A DNA stretch of 64,000 bases from Glandiceps talaboti (GCF_964340395.1 NC_135555.1:3890001-3954000), one strand, 5' to 3'; counted from the first letter of the stretch, positions 25,218 through 47,887 are shown. The notes: generated by a model not told the origin, from the sequence alone. Numbers and translations are program-made.

Positions 25218-26230
25218 TGAGTTTTGTTCAATTTCTAGAAGAAGCTTTTAATTTAAATGTGTGTCTACATGTGTAGAATTTGTTGAATCAGTATTGCTTT
25301 CTGACAGATCAGAATGTTTTAAGAAATTTATCCTCTAATAGTTGGAATTTCCATTTTACCAGAATTTCACATTCAACACAATGTGGGATGTATGTGCTTG
25401 TGTCAGTTAACAGCTGGACATTTATTTTCGCGTATTTCGTATTTATTATTGAGGCAAATGCAACATTTACCATCGGACGTTTGCTACACACATGTAACTG
25501 TTGGGTTAAGAAAATGACAGTCTCCGTTTAATCATACATAGAACATTATAATTCAATTCACATGTTTCCGTCATACATTGCAAACCCTCTTTGGCTTTAG
25601 CAATGATTACTGTATACTAAGTTATAAATTTTCAACCGAACCATCCAACTAGAGCCAAAGCACCATCCCAGTTATTACTAGAACCTTTCAACTCTATCGT
25701 CGATCTTTTTGTTGCCCGGATTCGCTTAATAATCAGTCCAAAATACGACATGAAAAATGGTGAAGTCGTCATTTCATATCTTTCGTTAGATATATATATA
25801 TATAAAAAGTCACCAAACCATATTTCACATCTCAAGATATCCACGTTATATATTGAAATATAAATATTCGTGTGATAAAAAACCTCATCTATATCTGTGT
25901 GTTGAATTTCCTGATAATTGTCGCAAAACCAATCTATCAAAGTGTACGAACATGATCATTCAGTTCGAAATCGGAAGTACAAATTTCCAGATAATGAGAC
26001 TACCCAAACCCCTGTCACAGGGTAGCAAGTGAGCACACTCCTCACAATTTGACGAATATTTTGACGAATTAATTGGCATGTACCTACAACATGTTGTCAA
26101 TAAAGCCATTTGCTTCTTTGATGATGGTAATACCGCTCCGGGAAGAAGGGACAGAGAGAATATTTGCCAGGAAAATAGCGCAGGAGAAAGACGTATACAT
26201 TTCGTCTTGATACAAGATATGCAGTATGGC

Positions 26231-27039
26231 GTATCTCTTCGACCTGCAATCTAAAAGTCTTATTTTGAATATAATTTGTGCGAAACGGTTTCCTTCCTTT
26301 GGAACCTGAAGTTTTGGAGGTCATGAAAACTACCTTGTGAGATGCAGGACATGTTACGATGGAACAAGTGGTACCAACCAACCTGGTCATTATAGCATGT
26401 TAGTCTGGATGCCAAAACGTGATTTCTAAATAAACAACATGTGATCGAGTGGCGGTGTAAATGTATAGGAACTAGAATACCTTTATATAGACATTTGCAA
26501 AAACGAGGACCGAAAATTTGTATGTCTGTTATCACCCTGTGCAAATCATTTAAGAAAGAAGATCATGTCATTAAAACAAATATTAAACAAAACATGATAA
26601 CTTGAGTTTTATTTATTCAGTAAGCACTGCCCTACAAACATACAGTATATATTACACTACAGAAACATTATGAATAAGAAAATAGCAATACAGAGAATGT
26701 GTACATTTCTCTGTGTATTAGAGTATTTGATAATATACATGATAATACAATGTCCATGTGTAAAAGTAGATTGTGGTATTGATATGTAAGTTGAGATACA
26801 ACATCATTAAAATAACGATGGTTAAATCACTTCATGAAAACCTCCTATATTGTAGATCAATGACTATAAGCTTACTACATGCCTATACTAAAAGTAGTCT
26901 GGAGACCAACTGTGGTCTAACTACATACTGTGAGTGAAGGTATAAATCGTAACGATACTGTATAGGAACTAGACTAGTACTAATTAACAGAAGTTCATTT
27001 TCCAGACTATCAAATTTCGTTTGTGTGCATCATGGTGTT
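26231..27039. other. Convergent intergenic region between genes D and E
   Basis: No coding exon recognised. On the - strand an AATAAATAAA stretch at about 26609-26618 could end the gene E transcript. A 97-codon - strand open frame (26097-26390) overlaps the duplication end and has no family features. Confidence 0.4.
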
Positions 27040-28619
27040 TTATTCATTAGTGTTAAAACAGTCAATACCAAGGTAATACTCTCCGTCCACTTTCTTCCAA
27101 ATGACGACGTATTTGCCACTTTCGTTGACTGTTCCATCATCTCTATACTGTTGGTACTGACCACGTTCAAACAATGTATCTCCACCGTCAACTCCGCCGA
27201 CCTCTTCCGATTCTAACGAAAGCCTGGTAACGCCCGAAGCCTTTATCCCACTGAAGGCTTCTTCCACACCTGGGATCAAAGGAAATGTGTGAAATTGAAA
27301 ATTGTTTGTTTCTATTACTTGTTTGAAAAACAAAGTCCATAGTTGGTTGGTTGGTCGGTCGTCGTCGTCGTCGTCTTCGTAGTCGTCGTCGTCGTCGTCG
27401 TCGTCATTGAACTGTAAGCTAGTCCAGAGACTTGGTTATCTAGTTTGGCAATGTAATGTCGAGCCAAATATATGCCAAGCAAGAAAGCTAAATTTCTAGG
27501 CTAACGGTAGGATGATTGTTGATACCAGACGATGAAATATAGTAGATTGAATCGTAGTAAGATTTTCAATCAGCCAATCAGCAAGACGACGTTTTGTTTC
27601 TACTCAATTGGTTGTCATGGTATTATGGTCGTAGTAAATCTAATACTTATATAAATAGCGATATGTAATTTTGTCATGAAGAGGGTCGTTGACTGAAACG
27701 ATACCCAACCCGACTTGGTTTCATACTATTACATAGTAAACGACGGGATAGCTGGCAGTAGCTGTATAGCAATCATGTCATGTTATTTTGAATAAAGCTA
27801 AGACTAAAATCGTAAACCATCAAATTGCTATACCACTTTAGAAGTACATTTAACCAAGAAGTAGAAAAAACTAGAAACCAGCATTGTGCAACGTTACACA
27901 AGACTACATACAAGCAGTGACTCTATCCCATATAGTTTAAATTTTCCCCCAAGGACACTATAATGGGATGAACTATCTGATTTCGTCATAAAACTTCCAA
28001 CATTACAGCAATTCAAGGATGCCATTGAATAAAATAACATGCTTGAATTATATTTGTTTAATTGCACATCGATCGTAGAATAAAAAGTATGGAGGTCACC
28101 ACGTGTTTTATTGGTAGCACAATCATCCAGTTGCTGAACAGGCTTTAATGAGATTTGAATAGCGTAGATTCTGAAGTTACAGTAGGAGACAGTAGAAGGT
28201 GGAAATACATTATTCATTTCCACTTTGTTCCTCTGGTGGTGTAACTCTAAATCTTCTTAGTTCATTGGAAAACTGATAAAATGTATACATAGCGAACTTC
28301 TATGTGTTACTTTATATATATCCTTTGAGCAATGTTAGTGTGCCTAGACAAATCACTTGTGGTAGTGATTTGAAGCGTTGCATACTCGGACTACTACAGG
28401 CTGTAAAAGACCTTAAGTTTGTCTAACATGAGAAACGCCTACCATACCATATCTTACACACTTACACTTCCGACCGACTTGTGTATCGTTACCAGGACCC
28501 ATGAATTTACAATCCTCGGTGTACAGTTCGGAAAGAGCTTTCATATCATCAGATATGAACAGTTCCATGAACTTTACGTTGCGTTCAGAAATGACACCTC
28601 TTGGTCCAGAGTCCGCCAT
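27040..28619 (-). CDS. NTF2-like (SnoaL/DUF4440-type) protein, cluster gene E
   Basis: Exons 28466-28619 (donor AAGT|GTAAGT) and 27040-27269 (acceptor ATCCCAG|GT), phase 1, 127 residues. It starts MADSGPRGVISERN. The family blocks are ELYTEDCKFMGPG (31-43) and GRK (49-51). Exon 2 reads EEVGGVDGGDTLFERGQY, SGKYVVIWKKVDGEY and GIDCFN, closer to the general DUF4440 pattern than genes A-D. Trp109, Tyr116, Asp121 and Asn124 are the conserved C-terminal positions. The stop codon overlaps an AATAAA. It is transcribed toward gene D. Confidence 0.85.
27357..27406. repeat. (GTC)n trinucleotide tract in the intron of gene E
   Basis: Nearly pure GTC (CGA on the transcribed reading) about 90 bp before the acceptor of exon 2. 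Confidence 0.9.
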
Positions 28620-28870
28620 ATTCGATTTGGGCTATAAATCAGGGCATGGACCAATAGTTCCAGGGTCAATCCTTGCACAATACAAACTACATTGTGATTT
28701 ACATAGGTTAAAATGCACAACCACTTCAAAGAAGTTTCGATCTGTCTGGTCGACGAGCCTGATCAGAATGATGTACATTTGATCTACCAAGCTGAATGAA
28801 CAATTTTGGCCAGCTACAGTTTGATTGTACTGAGTTAGGCACTACAAGGCATTAGGGAGACCCAGTACAG

Positions 28871-29135
28871 CACAGGGAGCTCAGGCCCAGTTAGTTTTGT
28901 TTACAAATACAAACAAACAGAACAAAACAAAACACAAACAAACAAACAAACAAAACACAAACGTATAAACAAATAAACCGATAAATGAGTAGGGGTATCG
29001 CCATTGGTGACTATTTGGGGGGGGGGGGGTAGTGTTTGTGTTTTATTTTTTATTTACTCATGTATTTACTCATTTATCGGTTTGTTTGTTTCTTTGCATT
29101 TGTAAACAAAAATAACTGAGCCTGAGCTCCCTGTG
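28871..29135. mobile_element. Small inverted-repeat element (MITE-like), 265 bp
   Basis: The left end cacagggagctcaggcccag is repeated inverted at 29116-29135. The match continues through gttagttttgtttacaaat into AAAC-rich sequence. The middle has a G run. No convincing target duplication was found, so the family is open. It lies between genes E and F. Confidence 0.7.
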
Positions 29136-29327
29136 GTGAAAGTACTTCTATAACACTTTGACTAAAATATTCTAGTGAAGGCATTTGAAAAAAATGCCTC
29201 TGGTTTGAACCCAACCCAAGGCTTGTTTTGATAAGTTGTAGGGGTGTTGTTTTGCTTTGTTACGGTTGATGGTTTCCTCGACTTTTATTTGTATAATAAA
29301 TGACGTCATTAAATCGTGCAGTTTGTT

Positions 29328-29368
29328 CTACTGGAAGAATATCTGTTTGTATAGTATTCTTCCAGTAG
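29328..29368. other. 14-bp perfect stem, 13-nt loop hairpin
   Basis: CTACTGGAAGAATA is followed, after 13 nt, by its exact complement TATTCTTCCAGTAG. It is isolated, unique sequence between genes E and F, too short for a usual microRNA precursor. Confidence 0.5.
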
Positions 29369-29896
29369 CTAATGATAGTTAATACATACAATAATGTAAA
29401 AAAATACTATAGGAACTGTCGTCGTTAATTTGCCACCCAAATGCTCAGCTGGGGATACGAGATGCATTGTGGGGAAAGTCACAGGCCTATTCGGTCATTT
29501 AATAGTGCATGTCAACAGTGACCAATATTGGTTTGGCGGTTCACTGAGAGACGACAAATGCCACTATTATAGGGCTCAGGGCTTTCACATATTGCCGAAA
29601 CGAAAATGACTTGCTATCTTCTAAATTTAATACGACACCCGCCTATCTGTGGCATCATTTATGTTTGACTATACTGTCTCAGAATATTTGACTTATCGAT
29701 ATTCATTGCATAAATATGGAAATCAAGAAATGACAAGTATATGATTATGGGAGATATGTTTAATTCGTTTCAGTTGTCAATCAATTCCAAATACAAATAG
29801 AGCGACCATCCTATGTAATATGGAAAAGAACACACTTTCTACAGCTTTAATCTCGTTAACTTGTACAAAATTGAGAAAAGTGTTTGGTGTGACTGA

Positions 29897-30850
29897 TCAT
29901 TTATCGCTATTAAAACAGTCAACATCCATGTGGTAAACACCGTTGACTTTCTTCCAAATGACGACATATTTGCCAACATCTGCTGTCGATCCATCCTCTT
30001 TCAGCATCTCATAGTGACCACGTTCAAATACTGTATCGCCACCTTCTACTCCACCAACCTCATCAGTTGATAGAGACACCTTGGCAACACCTGAAGACCT
30101 CACCGCACTAAAGATTTCTTCGACACCTAGTGTAGTAACAGAGACAACATTGTGAACATGCAATGTTTTAAACATCTTACACACAGACACAGGCACAGAA
30201 CACGACACAAAAACACAGAGACACACACTGAGACAGACACACTATGGAGGAAATCTGCTTGGACAGACAGACACATACACAGATTGCGAAGTCAAGTAGC
30301 TATTAAAAATATCATTGTCAGTAATTTAGAGACAGTTTGTACGTTTATACTCAGACCTTCATACTTGTCTAAGGTTTACATCAGGGCGTTACTTTGTCCC
30401 GAGAGCGACATGTATCTAGCACATGACCTATATGCTCTGCTGCTATGAGTGTAGTGAAGTCTATTACATAGTTACAGTTATGCGACGTAATAGAGTGACT
30501 CCACAAACTAGGAGAACACTGCCACCGTATAATACTCATGTGCATACACTTGTTTTACATACATCTTGTACCTGTAAATATTGTCAATGCATGGTTCCGG
30601 TGACGTCCCTGGTTTAACGTAAACCAGGTCACTCAGTCCACGGATGTATTTGGGGAGATAGGTTGTGATCATATACGCCCACATCAATCTACTTACTTTG
30701 ACGACCAGTTTTGGTCACAGTGCCTTGTGGCATTAATTTGCAGTCTTCTGTGTAGACTTCGGAAAGTCCTTTCATATCGCCAGCCGCGAACAACGCCATG
30801 AACTTGTCGTTGCGCTCAGCTATAACAGTTTTAAGTCCCGAGTCGGCCAT
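29897..30850 (-). CDS. NTF2-like (SnoaL/DUF4440-type) protein, cluster gene F
   Basis: Exon 1, 30697-30850, is only 51 codons; it reads MADSGLKTVIAERNDKFM, then EVYTEDCKLMPQG and GRQ before the donor CAAA|GTAAGT. Exon 2 is 29897-30126 after acceptor ACACTAG. The phase-1 join gives 127 residues, the same as gene E. Exon 2 carries DEVGGVEGGDTVFERGHY, VGKYVVIWKKVNGVY and DVDCFN. It is the closest relative of gene E, in tandem and the same direction. The intron is short (570 bp) and free of large insertions. Confidence 0.85.
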
Positions 30851-30992
30851 GTTGGTGCAATATTGACTTCTGTATTAAAAGAACCTCAGACCACACTGAA
30901 GAATAGATCACATGTGTCCAACCCAAGGTCATTTGTCCGGGGTCAACAGGCACTTCTGCAGATTCAACCTGAGCATCTCGTACATGCAATTC

Positions 30993-31006
30993 TCCCTAGA
31001 GGGCGC
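30993..31006 (+). promoter_or_regulatory. CTCF-like motif, imperfect
   Basis: TCCCTAGAGGGCGC matches CCASYAGRKGGCRS at 12 of 14 positions. It lies about 140 bp upstream of the gene F start. Confidence 0.3.
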
Positions 31007-32161
31007 GCTATATAGCAAAGTAATACAGGTTTATACTCCAGTTTTGTCAGTAAACAGAATAACAGAATAAAGTATTGGCGTATAAGAAAACGAGCAGAAT
31101 TTACTAGGAAGGAGGTAAAGTTAAACAACCATAATACCATTATTTTTCTTCCTTTGTTCTAATTGTGGCGGTTGCAGAGTACTTGAACTGTTGGTCACTG
31201 AAATGATGAATCAACTTCAACAAGACCAAAAAATTGTTGATTTCTTACTTTTACGTGGTCTATATTTAAAATGTGCAAAATTGCTTGGGATGAGTTTTCA
31301 TGTGCCAGAAATAATCTGAAATTTAGAGTACAGGTACACATACCAATGGTCTCTTGCTGGTTAGTACACCACTATAATTTATTCTTTCTGATACATGTTA
31401 TTGTTGGCAGTTTGAAAAAAAAATCAATTTAAAGACATCATTTTGGAGAGTTGTCCTTTAAAAGGATTAATTCTAGAGCTGTTGTATTGTCTTTGGATCA
31501 ATGATTAGCCCCCCCCCCCCCCCCCCCGCTTATTATAAATATTTCTGAGTTATTGTAAATTATAATTCAAACTTGTCGTCAGTTGAAGAATGATAAATGT
31601 TTCACTTCCATAGAACATTTATAAAAATTAGCGAATATCTTAAACCTGTACATGCAAATGAATGCTATCAACTAAAGGCTATACATGAGGACTAGTAAAA
31701 TGGTCTGTACCGTGGCAAAGACAAAGTGTACCAATTGAATTGAGAAATTACACAATCAAAATAAATATATGAAAAGTACTTAAACACAAATCAGTCTTAT
31801 TTTTAAGGCATAATAACCATTTATGGCAAGCACGCTGGGTCTCTCTATAACTCGGTGAATGACGCATGGACGGGGGATTCAGATTAAGGAACTACAGAGG
31901 GCGCTCTGTGAAAGGTAAGTACAACAATATTATACTAGTAGTGCTTGTACTATAAAGCAGTAATTCAATACGGGGAAATTCATTTATGTTATTTAAGACA
32001 TTTCTTCAAATAAAACGTGTTGCTATTCCAAGTGTACAGGGGAAGTAAGTATGTCAGTTATCATAATAATACATGCATGTCCCAATATTTCGTATTTACA
32101 CACCCTAAGTACTGTCTCCATCAAATACCAAGGTAATTGGTCTGGTGTTTTTTTAATGTTG

Positions 32162-32168
<7 letters not shown>

Positions 32169-32213
<45 letters not shown>
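32169..32213. repeat. (AC)n microsatellite
   Basis: Pure dinucleotide repeat. Confidence 0.95.
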
Positions 32214-32217
<4 letters not shown>

Positions 32218-32358
32218 GAAATTTACCAAGCTTATAGTAGCACAACTGAACCTCAGCTTAATTGTGCTAAAAAGAATCTCAGCAGCTGTCCAATAGTTTG
32301 GATTACAGAATAGTCCCTGGCATAAGATATTTACAACCAAATACCACACATTTACAAA

Positions 32359-32460
32359 CTATTTCTCCTCCAGGGCTAATGCCCAAATCTGACCTTTGCT
32401 GAGTGTTCTATTCATATCAAAGGTGGCCCCATCGTATCGTCTATTCATGCCATGGTCTGT
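32359..32460 (-). CDS. Candidate 3'-terminal coding exon, unknown protein
   Basis: After an acceptor-like GGATTGCAG a 33-codon frame reads TDHGMNRRYDGATF, then DMNRTLSKGQIWALALEEK and stop. It is less AT-rich than its surroundings and has plausible protein composition, but I recognise no family and found no upstream exon. It may be a decayed repeat. Confidence 0.25.
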   Translation of the reverse strand, partial: TDHGMNRRYDGATFDMNRTLSKGQIWALALEEK

Positions 32461-32669
32461 CTGCAATCCAGTGAACAAAGGAGAGCAAACCTGTGTTTTT
32501 TTATAAAGACACTCATAGAAATTCTGTGTTACTGAAAAGCAAAATGTACCCTGTATACTGAAAACACACACATACTAAAAGTTGTCATTTATCACCATTT
32601 ATTCCAATAGCATTATAATTTCTTACAATAAATAATTCAACCCAAAATGTTCATTAGCTTGGATCAAAT

Positions 32670-32785
32670 GATTTACATATGTCATAACACACAAGCAGTT
32701 CAAAGTTCTAATAACATTGAGCTTTCAATCTGTCTTGTCGACGATTTTCACTTGAACTGCTTGTACATTATAACCTAGGTAAATC
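32670..32785. mobile_element. MITE family 1, copy A (116 bp)
   Basis: The left end gatttacatatgtcataaca is the inverse of the right end cattataacctaggtaaatc with few mismatches. Inner parts (cacaagcagttcaaagtt, cattgagctttcaatctgtc) are shared with copy B at 37885. Confidence 0.7.
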
Positions 32786-33633
32786 ACTAAATTATTTAAT
32801 TTTACCTGCACCACTATGAGTCATGACACAATGGCAAGCAATTTAGCTTAAAACTATACACATACAATCTGTTATCAAATGTTTATCAGACTCTATGAAT
32901 AATAGCTTTTACAGTGACTGAGAAAAGTGCAGCTTTTTTCGAAGAAATGGCATGAGTACATGCATCTGCTTTCTTGTGGTTCCCAGATCAAAGACTGAAA
33001 AGGTCCAGTGGTCCTGCAGCCAAATCAAATCTAGTGGTCTTATTTTTTTGTTTTACAATTCTTGCGACTGCTAAATAGCTAAGGTTTTCACTTGTGCAAA
33101 GAGTTGGACTCTGGGAATTTTCAAACCACATGATTGTATCCCTCTCTTATTATTGGTTTTTCCCAGTACACAGGTTTGTCAGACCAATCATCGTCAAAAA
33201 GAGGAGCCTGACAAAATATCACAAAAACAGTTGTCCCAGGCCTCAAACCACCGGGATTGTTCCCCTCTGAAGAGCCGCTGGAAAGTTTAATCTAAATTTC
33301 ATAAAGGTCAAATGTACATCAATACTTCATAATTAGTATACATCAACACAGAGGATTTCACATAATAACTGGAATGGTGTGTGCTCTATTTGTAAGAAAA
33401 TTTCATCTTTTACCATTTCAGTTCTAAAGAATGCAAAAAGATTGCAAAAATATGGTTAAAATGACATAATATTGAAAACAGAAACACAATACAAAATAAA
33501 CTTTCATTTCAGCAATAGTTTGTTGATATATCCCAAGTAATTATTTATTTCTAAACTGCTATATTTCGTCTATGTACATGTATATGTTTTCTTCCACACT
33601 TCATTTTAAAACTACCATATATTTCTCTTACAG

Positions 33634-34485
33634 GTGTCTGTTGTGTGGATGTTTTGTTTCATGTTTAATTCAAGGTATGGATGTTTTATTCTCGAACTTA
33701 CATCACTCCAGAATAGACACACAGCAAACAGGCTAATCTTTCTATACAGGGTGGTTGAGGGCCTAGTACCTGCAGTTCAACCAGTGGACTATCTTAAACC
33801 CATAAGACCCAAAAGATCTATAAAAGCTAGGAACTTTGCCGACTGTATCTCATCTAACATTGTTGAACAAAGAATTACTAACAACTCAAAGTGCTTTGAA
33901 ATTGACAATTGTAAAACTGCTCAATACAAACAGTCATTCTTTGCAAAAACACTAGTAGATTGGAATCATCTGGACAATAGTACTGTGTGCGCTAAATCTT
34001 GTGACGCCTTTAAAATGGCAGTCACTGTCAAAAACCATTCTGACTAAATACTCTCCCCCAGTGTGTTATTCCTTACCCAGGACCTACATCGTAACTATAC
34101 AGATACAGATACAGATGGTTCTATGTTTAATTCAAATTTCTGCAGTGTGTATGTTTTGTTTTATGCTTAGTTCAAAGTTATGCAGTGTGTATGTTTTGTT
34201 TTATGCTTAATTCAAAGTTATGAAGTGTGTATGTTTTGTTTTATGCTTAATTCAAAGTTCTGCAGTGTGTATGTTTTGTTTTATGCTTAATTCAAAGTTC
34301 TGCAGTGTGGATGTTTTGTTTTATGCTTAATTCAAAGTTCTGCAGTGTGTATGTTTTGTTTTATGCTTAATTCAAAGTTATGAAGTGTGGATGTTTTGTT
34401 TTATGCTTAATTCAAATTTATGAAGTGTGTATGTTTTGTTTTATGCTTAATTCAAAGTTCTGCAGTGTGGATGTTTTGCTTCAGG
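33634..34485. repeat. 40-bp minisatellite interrupted by a LINE fragment
   Basis: About nine tandem 40-bp units (gcagtgtgtatgttttgttt plus tatgcttaattcaaagttct) run from about 34113 to 34482. One more diverged unit lies at 33634-33674, on the far side of a LINE fragment, so the LINE sits inside the array. The array ends about 20 bp beyond the stop of gene G and so probably falls in its 3'UTR. Units are direct, identical in length and have no spacers. Confidence 0.85.
33675..34112 (+). mobile_element. LINE 3'-end fragment with (ATACAG)n tail
   Basis: The frame 33675-34047 reads LTSLQNRHTANRLIFLYRVV, then QSFFAKTLVDWNHLD and DAFKMAV. These are the closing motifs of LINE reverse transcriptases ('SFFPRTIxxWN'). 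A short ATACAG tail follows at 34096-34112. The N-terminus is missing. Different from the fragments at 14140 and 24063. Confidence 0.75.
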
Positions 34486-34500
34486 ATTGATGAGTCTATA

Positions 34501-36296
34501 TCAGTGATTGGCATTCCATATATCAATATCAATGAGATACTCCCCATTTACTTTCTTCCAGATCACCACATACTTGCCTTCTTCTCTCACACTTTCATCT
34601 TCATTGTAAAATTGGTAGTGTCCACGTTCATACAAGCAGTCGTCTCCACGTACTTGGCCAGCTTCATCGGTATGCAAACTTGAACTCTTTGCTCCAGTGT
34701 TGTAGAAGTTTCGAAAGGCATTTTCAACCGCTGATAAGACAAAGTAAAATAAGAGGAAAAAAGAAAGACAAAAAAGGCACAAATCTGAGTAAAACAATAT
34801 ATAATTCCAAGTGCTCTTGAATGAAAGCATGATAAGCACCATAGACACTACACTTTATGGCCCAGTTACACGATGCAACTCATGAAGCAATTCGTCGCAT
34901 GCGACGAGGCTAGCAACTGCGACGGAGCGCGTACACGAAGCAACTAGTTGCATGGCGAGTTGCAAGAACTCACTGTTGCACATGTCATGTGTATATATAT
35001 AACAGTTACAGGTCATAGAGGTCAAGTCTTCTAGCGGCAGGAATTTGGCAGAAATGCTATAAAATTGCTAATATTTACCAATAAAATTACTGAAAATTTG
35101 TTGAGGTATCGATAGTAAAACTATATTCAATTCAAAGTTCGCTTAGGGCGATGATGATCTTTCCGACGTCGCTACTTGTATTCAAGTTAGAAATAAAATG
35201 ATATTCAGCGGAGATCAAGCATTCATAGACGTTGTATACTATTGGTAAGTGGTAATCGTGGTGATAAATCGAAATTATATCAACAATACTTGCCGACATA
35301 GAATATTTTTACTAAAAAACATGACGGCCATTAACATTGAACGTCATTTGACACGAAGGTATATATTGTCAAAGGTTATTACTTTCGACGCGACGAGGTG
35401 GTTATACAGTGCAACTCATGAAGCAACTTGCGACGACGAGTCGCAGAAAAACCGACATGTCGATTTCCTTGCGACGTCGCAAGACCCTGCGACGGAGCGA
35501 GTACACGATGCAATTCGTCGCATGCGACGAATTGCGTGGTGCGTTGCTCGTCGAGTTGCATCGTGTAACTGGGCCTTTACACAGGAGATTTTACAGTACA
35601 CCTCCATGGAAGTCACCTTTGAATGTCTCCTAGTGTAAGTTCCTGACATGGACCGTATTACGTGAGTACTTCGTCACTATCCCATAGTGATAAACTACAA
35701 TGTACACACGTAATAGGTCACCGGTCCGTCAAGAACAAGACTAAATGTAACATTGAATGTGTTGATAATTTAACACTCAATTGATTTCTAGTGAACTTTC
35801 GGTAATGTGATTTTTTACAATAATCTACTATTGTTCCTGTTCAGCGCCATAGAACCTCAGCCCACTCTTTACAGTGGTCTGAGATAGAAAGTTACACGTG
35901 TTGGATTTTGACGCTATAATTTTATGATAGTATAGACAAATTCTTTCGATCGATTGTTAGAACTCTTCAGATTTCGCCACAGCCACACAGCGAGTACGGT
36001 CCCTGAAGTATATTTTATTTATTTATTTATTTATTAAGACGTGAACACAAGAAGTGACATTGGCAAGGAAATATACCAAAAGAAACACTGACGTTTACAA
36101 TGACTAATGAAAATAGTAAATTACTAAATATAAATAAAGATGTACCTTCTCGCCCAAACAGTACATTTGTTCCACTTGGCATTAATTTGCAGTCTGGTGT
36201 GTATAACTCAGACAACCCTTTGAAGTCTCCTCCTTTGTACCGCTTTACTGGTCCCTCTTGTAGTTTTTGGCAAAAATCCTTCAAATCCTCTGCCAT
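34501..36296 (-). CDS. NTF2-like (SnoaL/DUF4440-type) protein, cluster gene G
   Basis: Exons 36146-36296 (donor GAAG|GTACAT, a weaker consensus than in the others) and 34501-34730 (acceptor TTATCAG|CG), phase 1, 126 residues. It begins MAEDLKDFCQKLQEG. The blocks are ELYTPDCKLMPSG (30-42) and GRE (48-50); exon 2 has DEAGQVRGDDCLYERGHY, EGKYVVIWKKVNGEY and DIDIWN. It is the most diverged of the three - strand genes. The intron holds a Harbinger-like MITE. The start codon faces that of the ZFP64 orthologue at 241 bp, suggesting a shared promoter. Confidence 0.85.
34855..35579. mobile_element. Harbinger-like non-autonomous DNA element in the intron of gene G
   Basis: The element proper is 34858-35576. 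Its left end, ggcccagttacacgatgcaa (34859-34878), is exactly the inverse of the right end at 35556-35575. TTA flanks both sides (34855-34857, 35577-35579), the 3-bp target choice known for PIF/Harbinger. Both ends are rich in GCGACGA/TCGTCGC repeats. There is no transposase frame. Confidence 0.75.
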
Positions 36297-36537
36297 TTTT
36301 CGTAAAGCGTAAATCTACCTAGTAATAGCTGACCACTATTTTGTACTAGTCGCTGTGCCAGACAGCCCCCAGACGTCTGCGCGATGAATTTGACATGTAA
36401 ATTACATTCACCACTTTATGCCATATTTGGATATTGATTTTTGTGCGCATGTCCGAGAAATAGGCCCGCCATTTTGTCTAAAGTGAATTTAAAAAAAATA
36501 GCCTATTATTTTAAAATATTTCCAACGATATAAAAGA
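36297..36537. promoter_or_regulatory. Bidirectional promoter between gene G and ZFP64
   Basis: 241 bp separate two divergent start codons. The segment contains CCCGCCATTTTG at 36465-36476, a YY1-type site (inverse CAAAATGGCGGG), about 60 bp from the ZFP64 start, the position where YY1 sites usually sit in 5' leaders of housekeeping genes. No TATA box is obvious. Confidence 0.55.
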
Positions 36538-47229
<10,692 letters not shown>

Positions 47230-47758
47230 ATTTAAGTATAGCTACCTTCATTATTTAAGATTTGCAGCTTCACTATCACACAGATCTTAATTGCTAAGCT
47301 TTATGATGTTGATCTCTGTACTACAGTTTTAATTCTGTTTTATCATTATCAAAAATATATGCAAAGCGTAAATTTCAAGCTTTTTCAGCATCATTGGCAG
47401 TATTTTTTCTCATCATCCGAACAAAAACCTAACTTTCAATTTTGGCTATGATTTTAATAATATATGAATATATTCAATGTTTTGAAATACTAGCTGCTAC
47501 TCTTTGCCTTCCACAACATGCTGCGTTCAAGACTTACATGTACAAGTTACACTCCCAGACTTTCAACAAAACACTCTACAAAACACATCTATGATATACA
47601 TATTGAAAACCTAAAACAACAGAATTGTACACATTTATTTCCATACATTACATTATAGTCTATTCACATGTAATCAGTTGAAATCAAGAATTTCACAAAG
47701 AAAAAGATTATGTCTGGAAATGAAGACTTTGGTATTTGTGGCTAAGCCTTGAAGCAGC
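47230..47758 (+). other. ZFP64 3' flank / probable 3'UTR
   Basis: AT-rich sequence after the ZFP64 stop. No clear coding content; the transcript end was not pinned down. Confidence 0.4.
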
Positions 47759-47843
47759 ATGGTGTTAAACACAAATATGCACAAATACATACACATACTC
47801 TGTCATACTGACACATACTTTGTCACACTCACACATACACACA

Positions 47844-47887
<44 letters not shown>

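Larger units (their letters stand above)
19839..26230. repeat. Tandem duplication C/D, second unit (about 6.4 kb)
   Basis: Carries gene D. It is longer than the first unit because of a DNA transposon (20872-22649), a LINE fragment (about 24063-24835) and expanded ATAC tracts. After tatggc at 26230 the similarity stops. Point differences from unit one are more frequent than between the A and B units, so this duplication is older. Confidence 0.85.
30851..32358. other. Upstream region of gene F; no confident gene
   Basis: Contains a partial CTCF-type motif at 30993-31006 (12 of 14 positions), a C run at 31510-31527 and, at about 31862-31914, a short stretch ending AAAG|GTAAGT that could be a noncoding first exon. 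Nothing firmer is seen. Confidence 0.35.

Noticed and set aside
34113-34482. Regular 40-bp direct repeats as a CRISPR array
   Set aside because: There are no unique spacers; units follow each other directly, and the setting is an animal genome. The same applies to 61376-61629.
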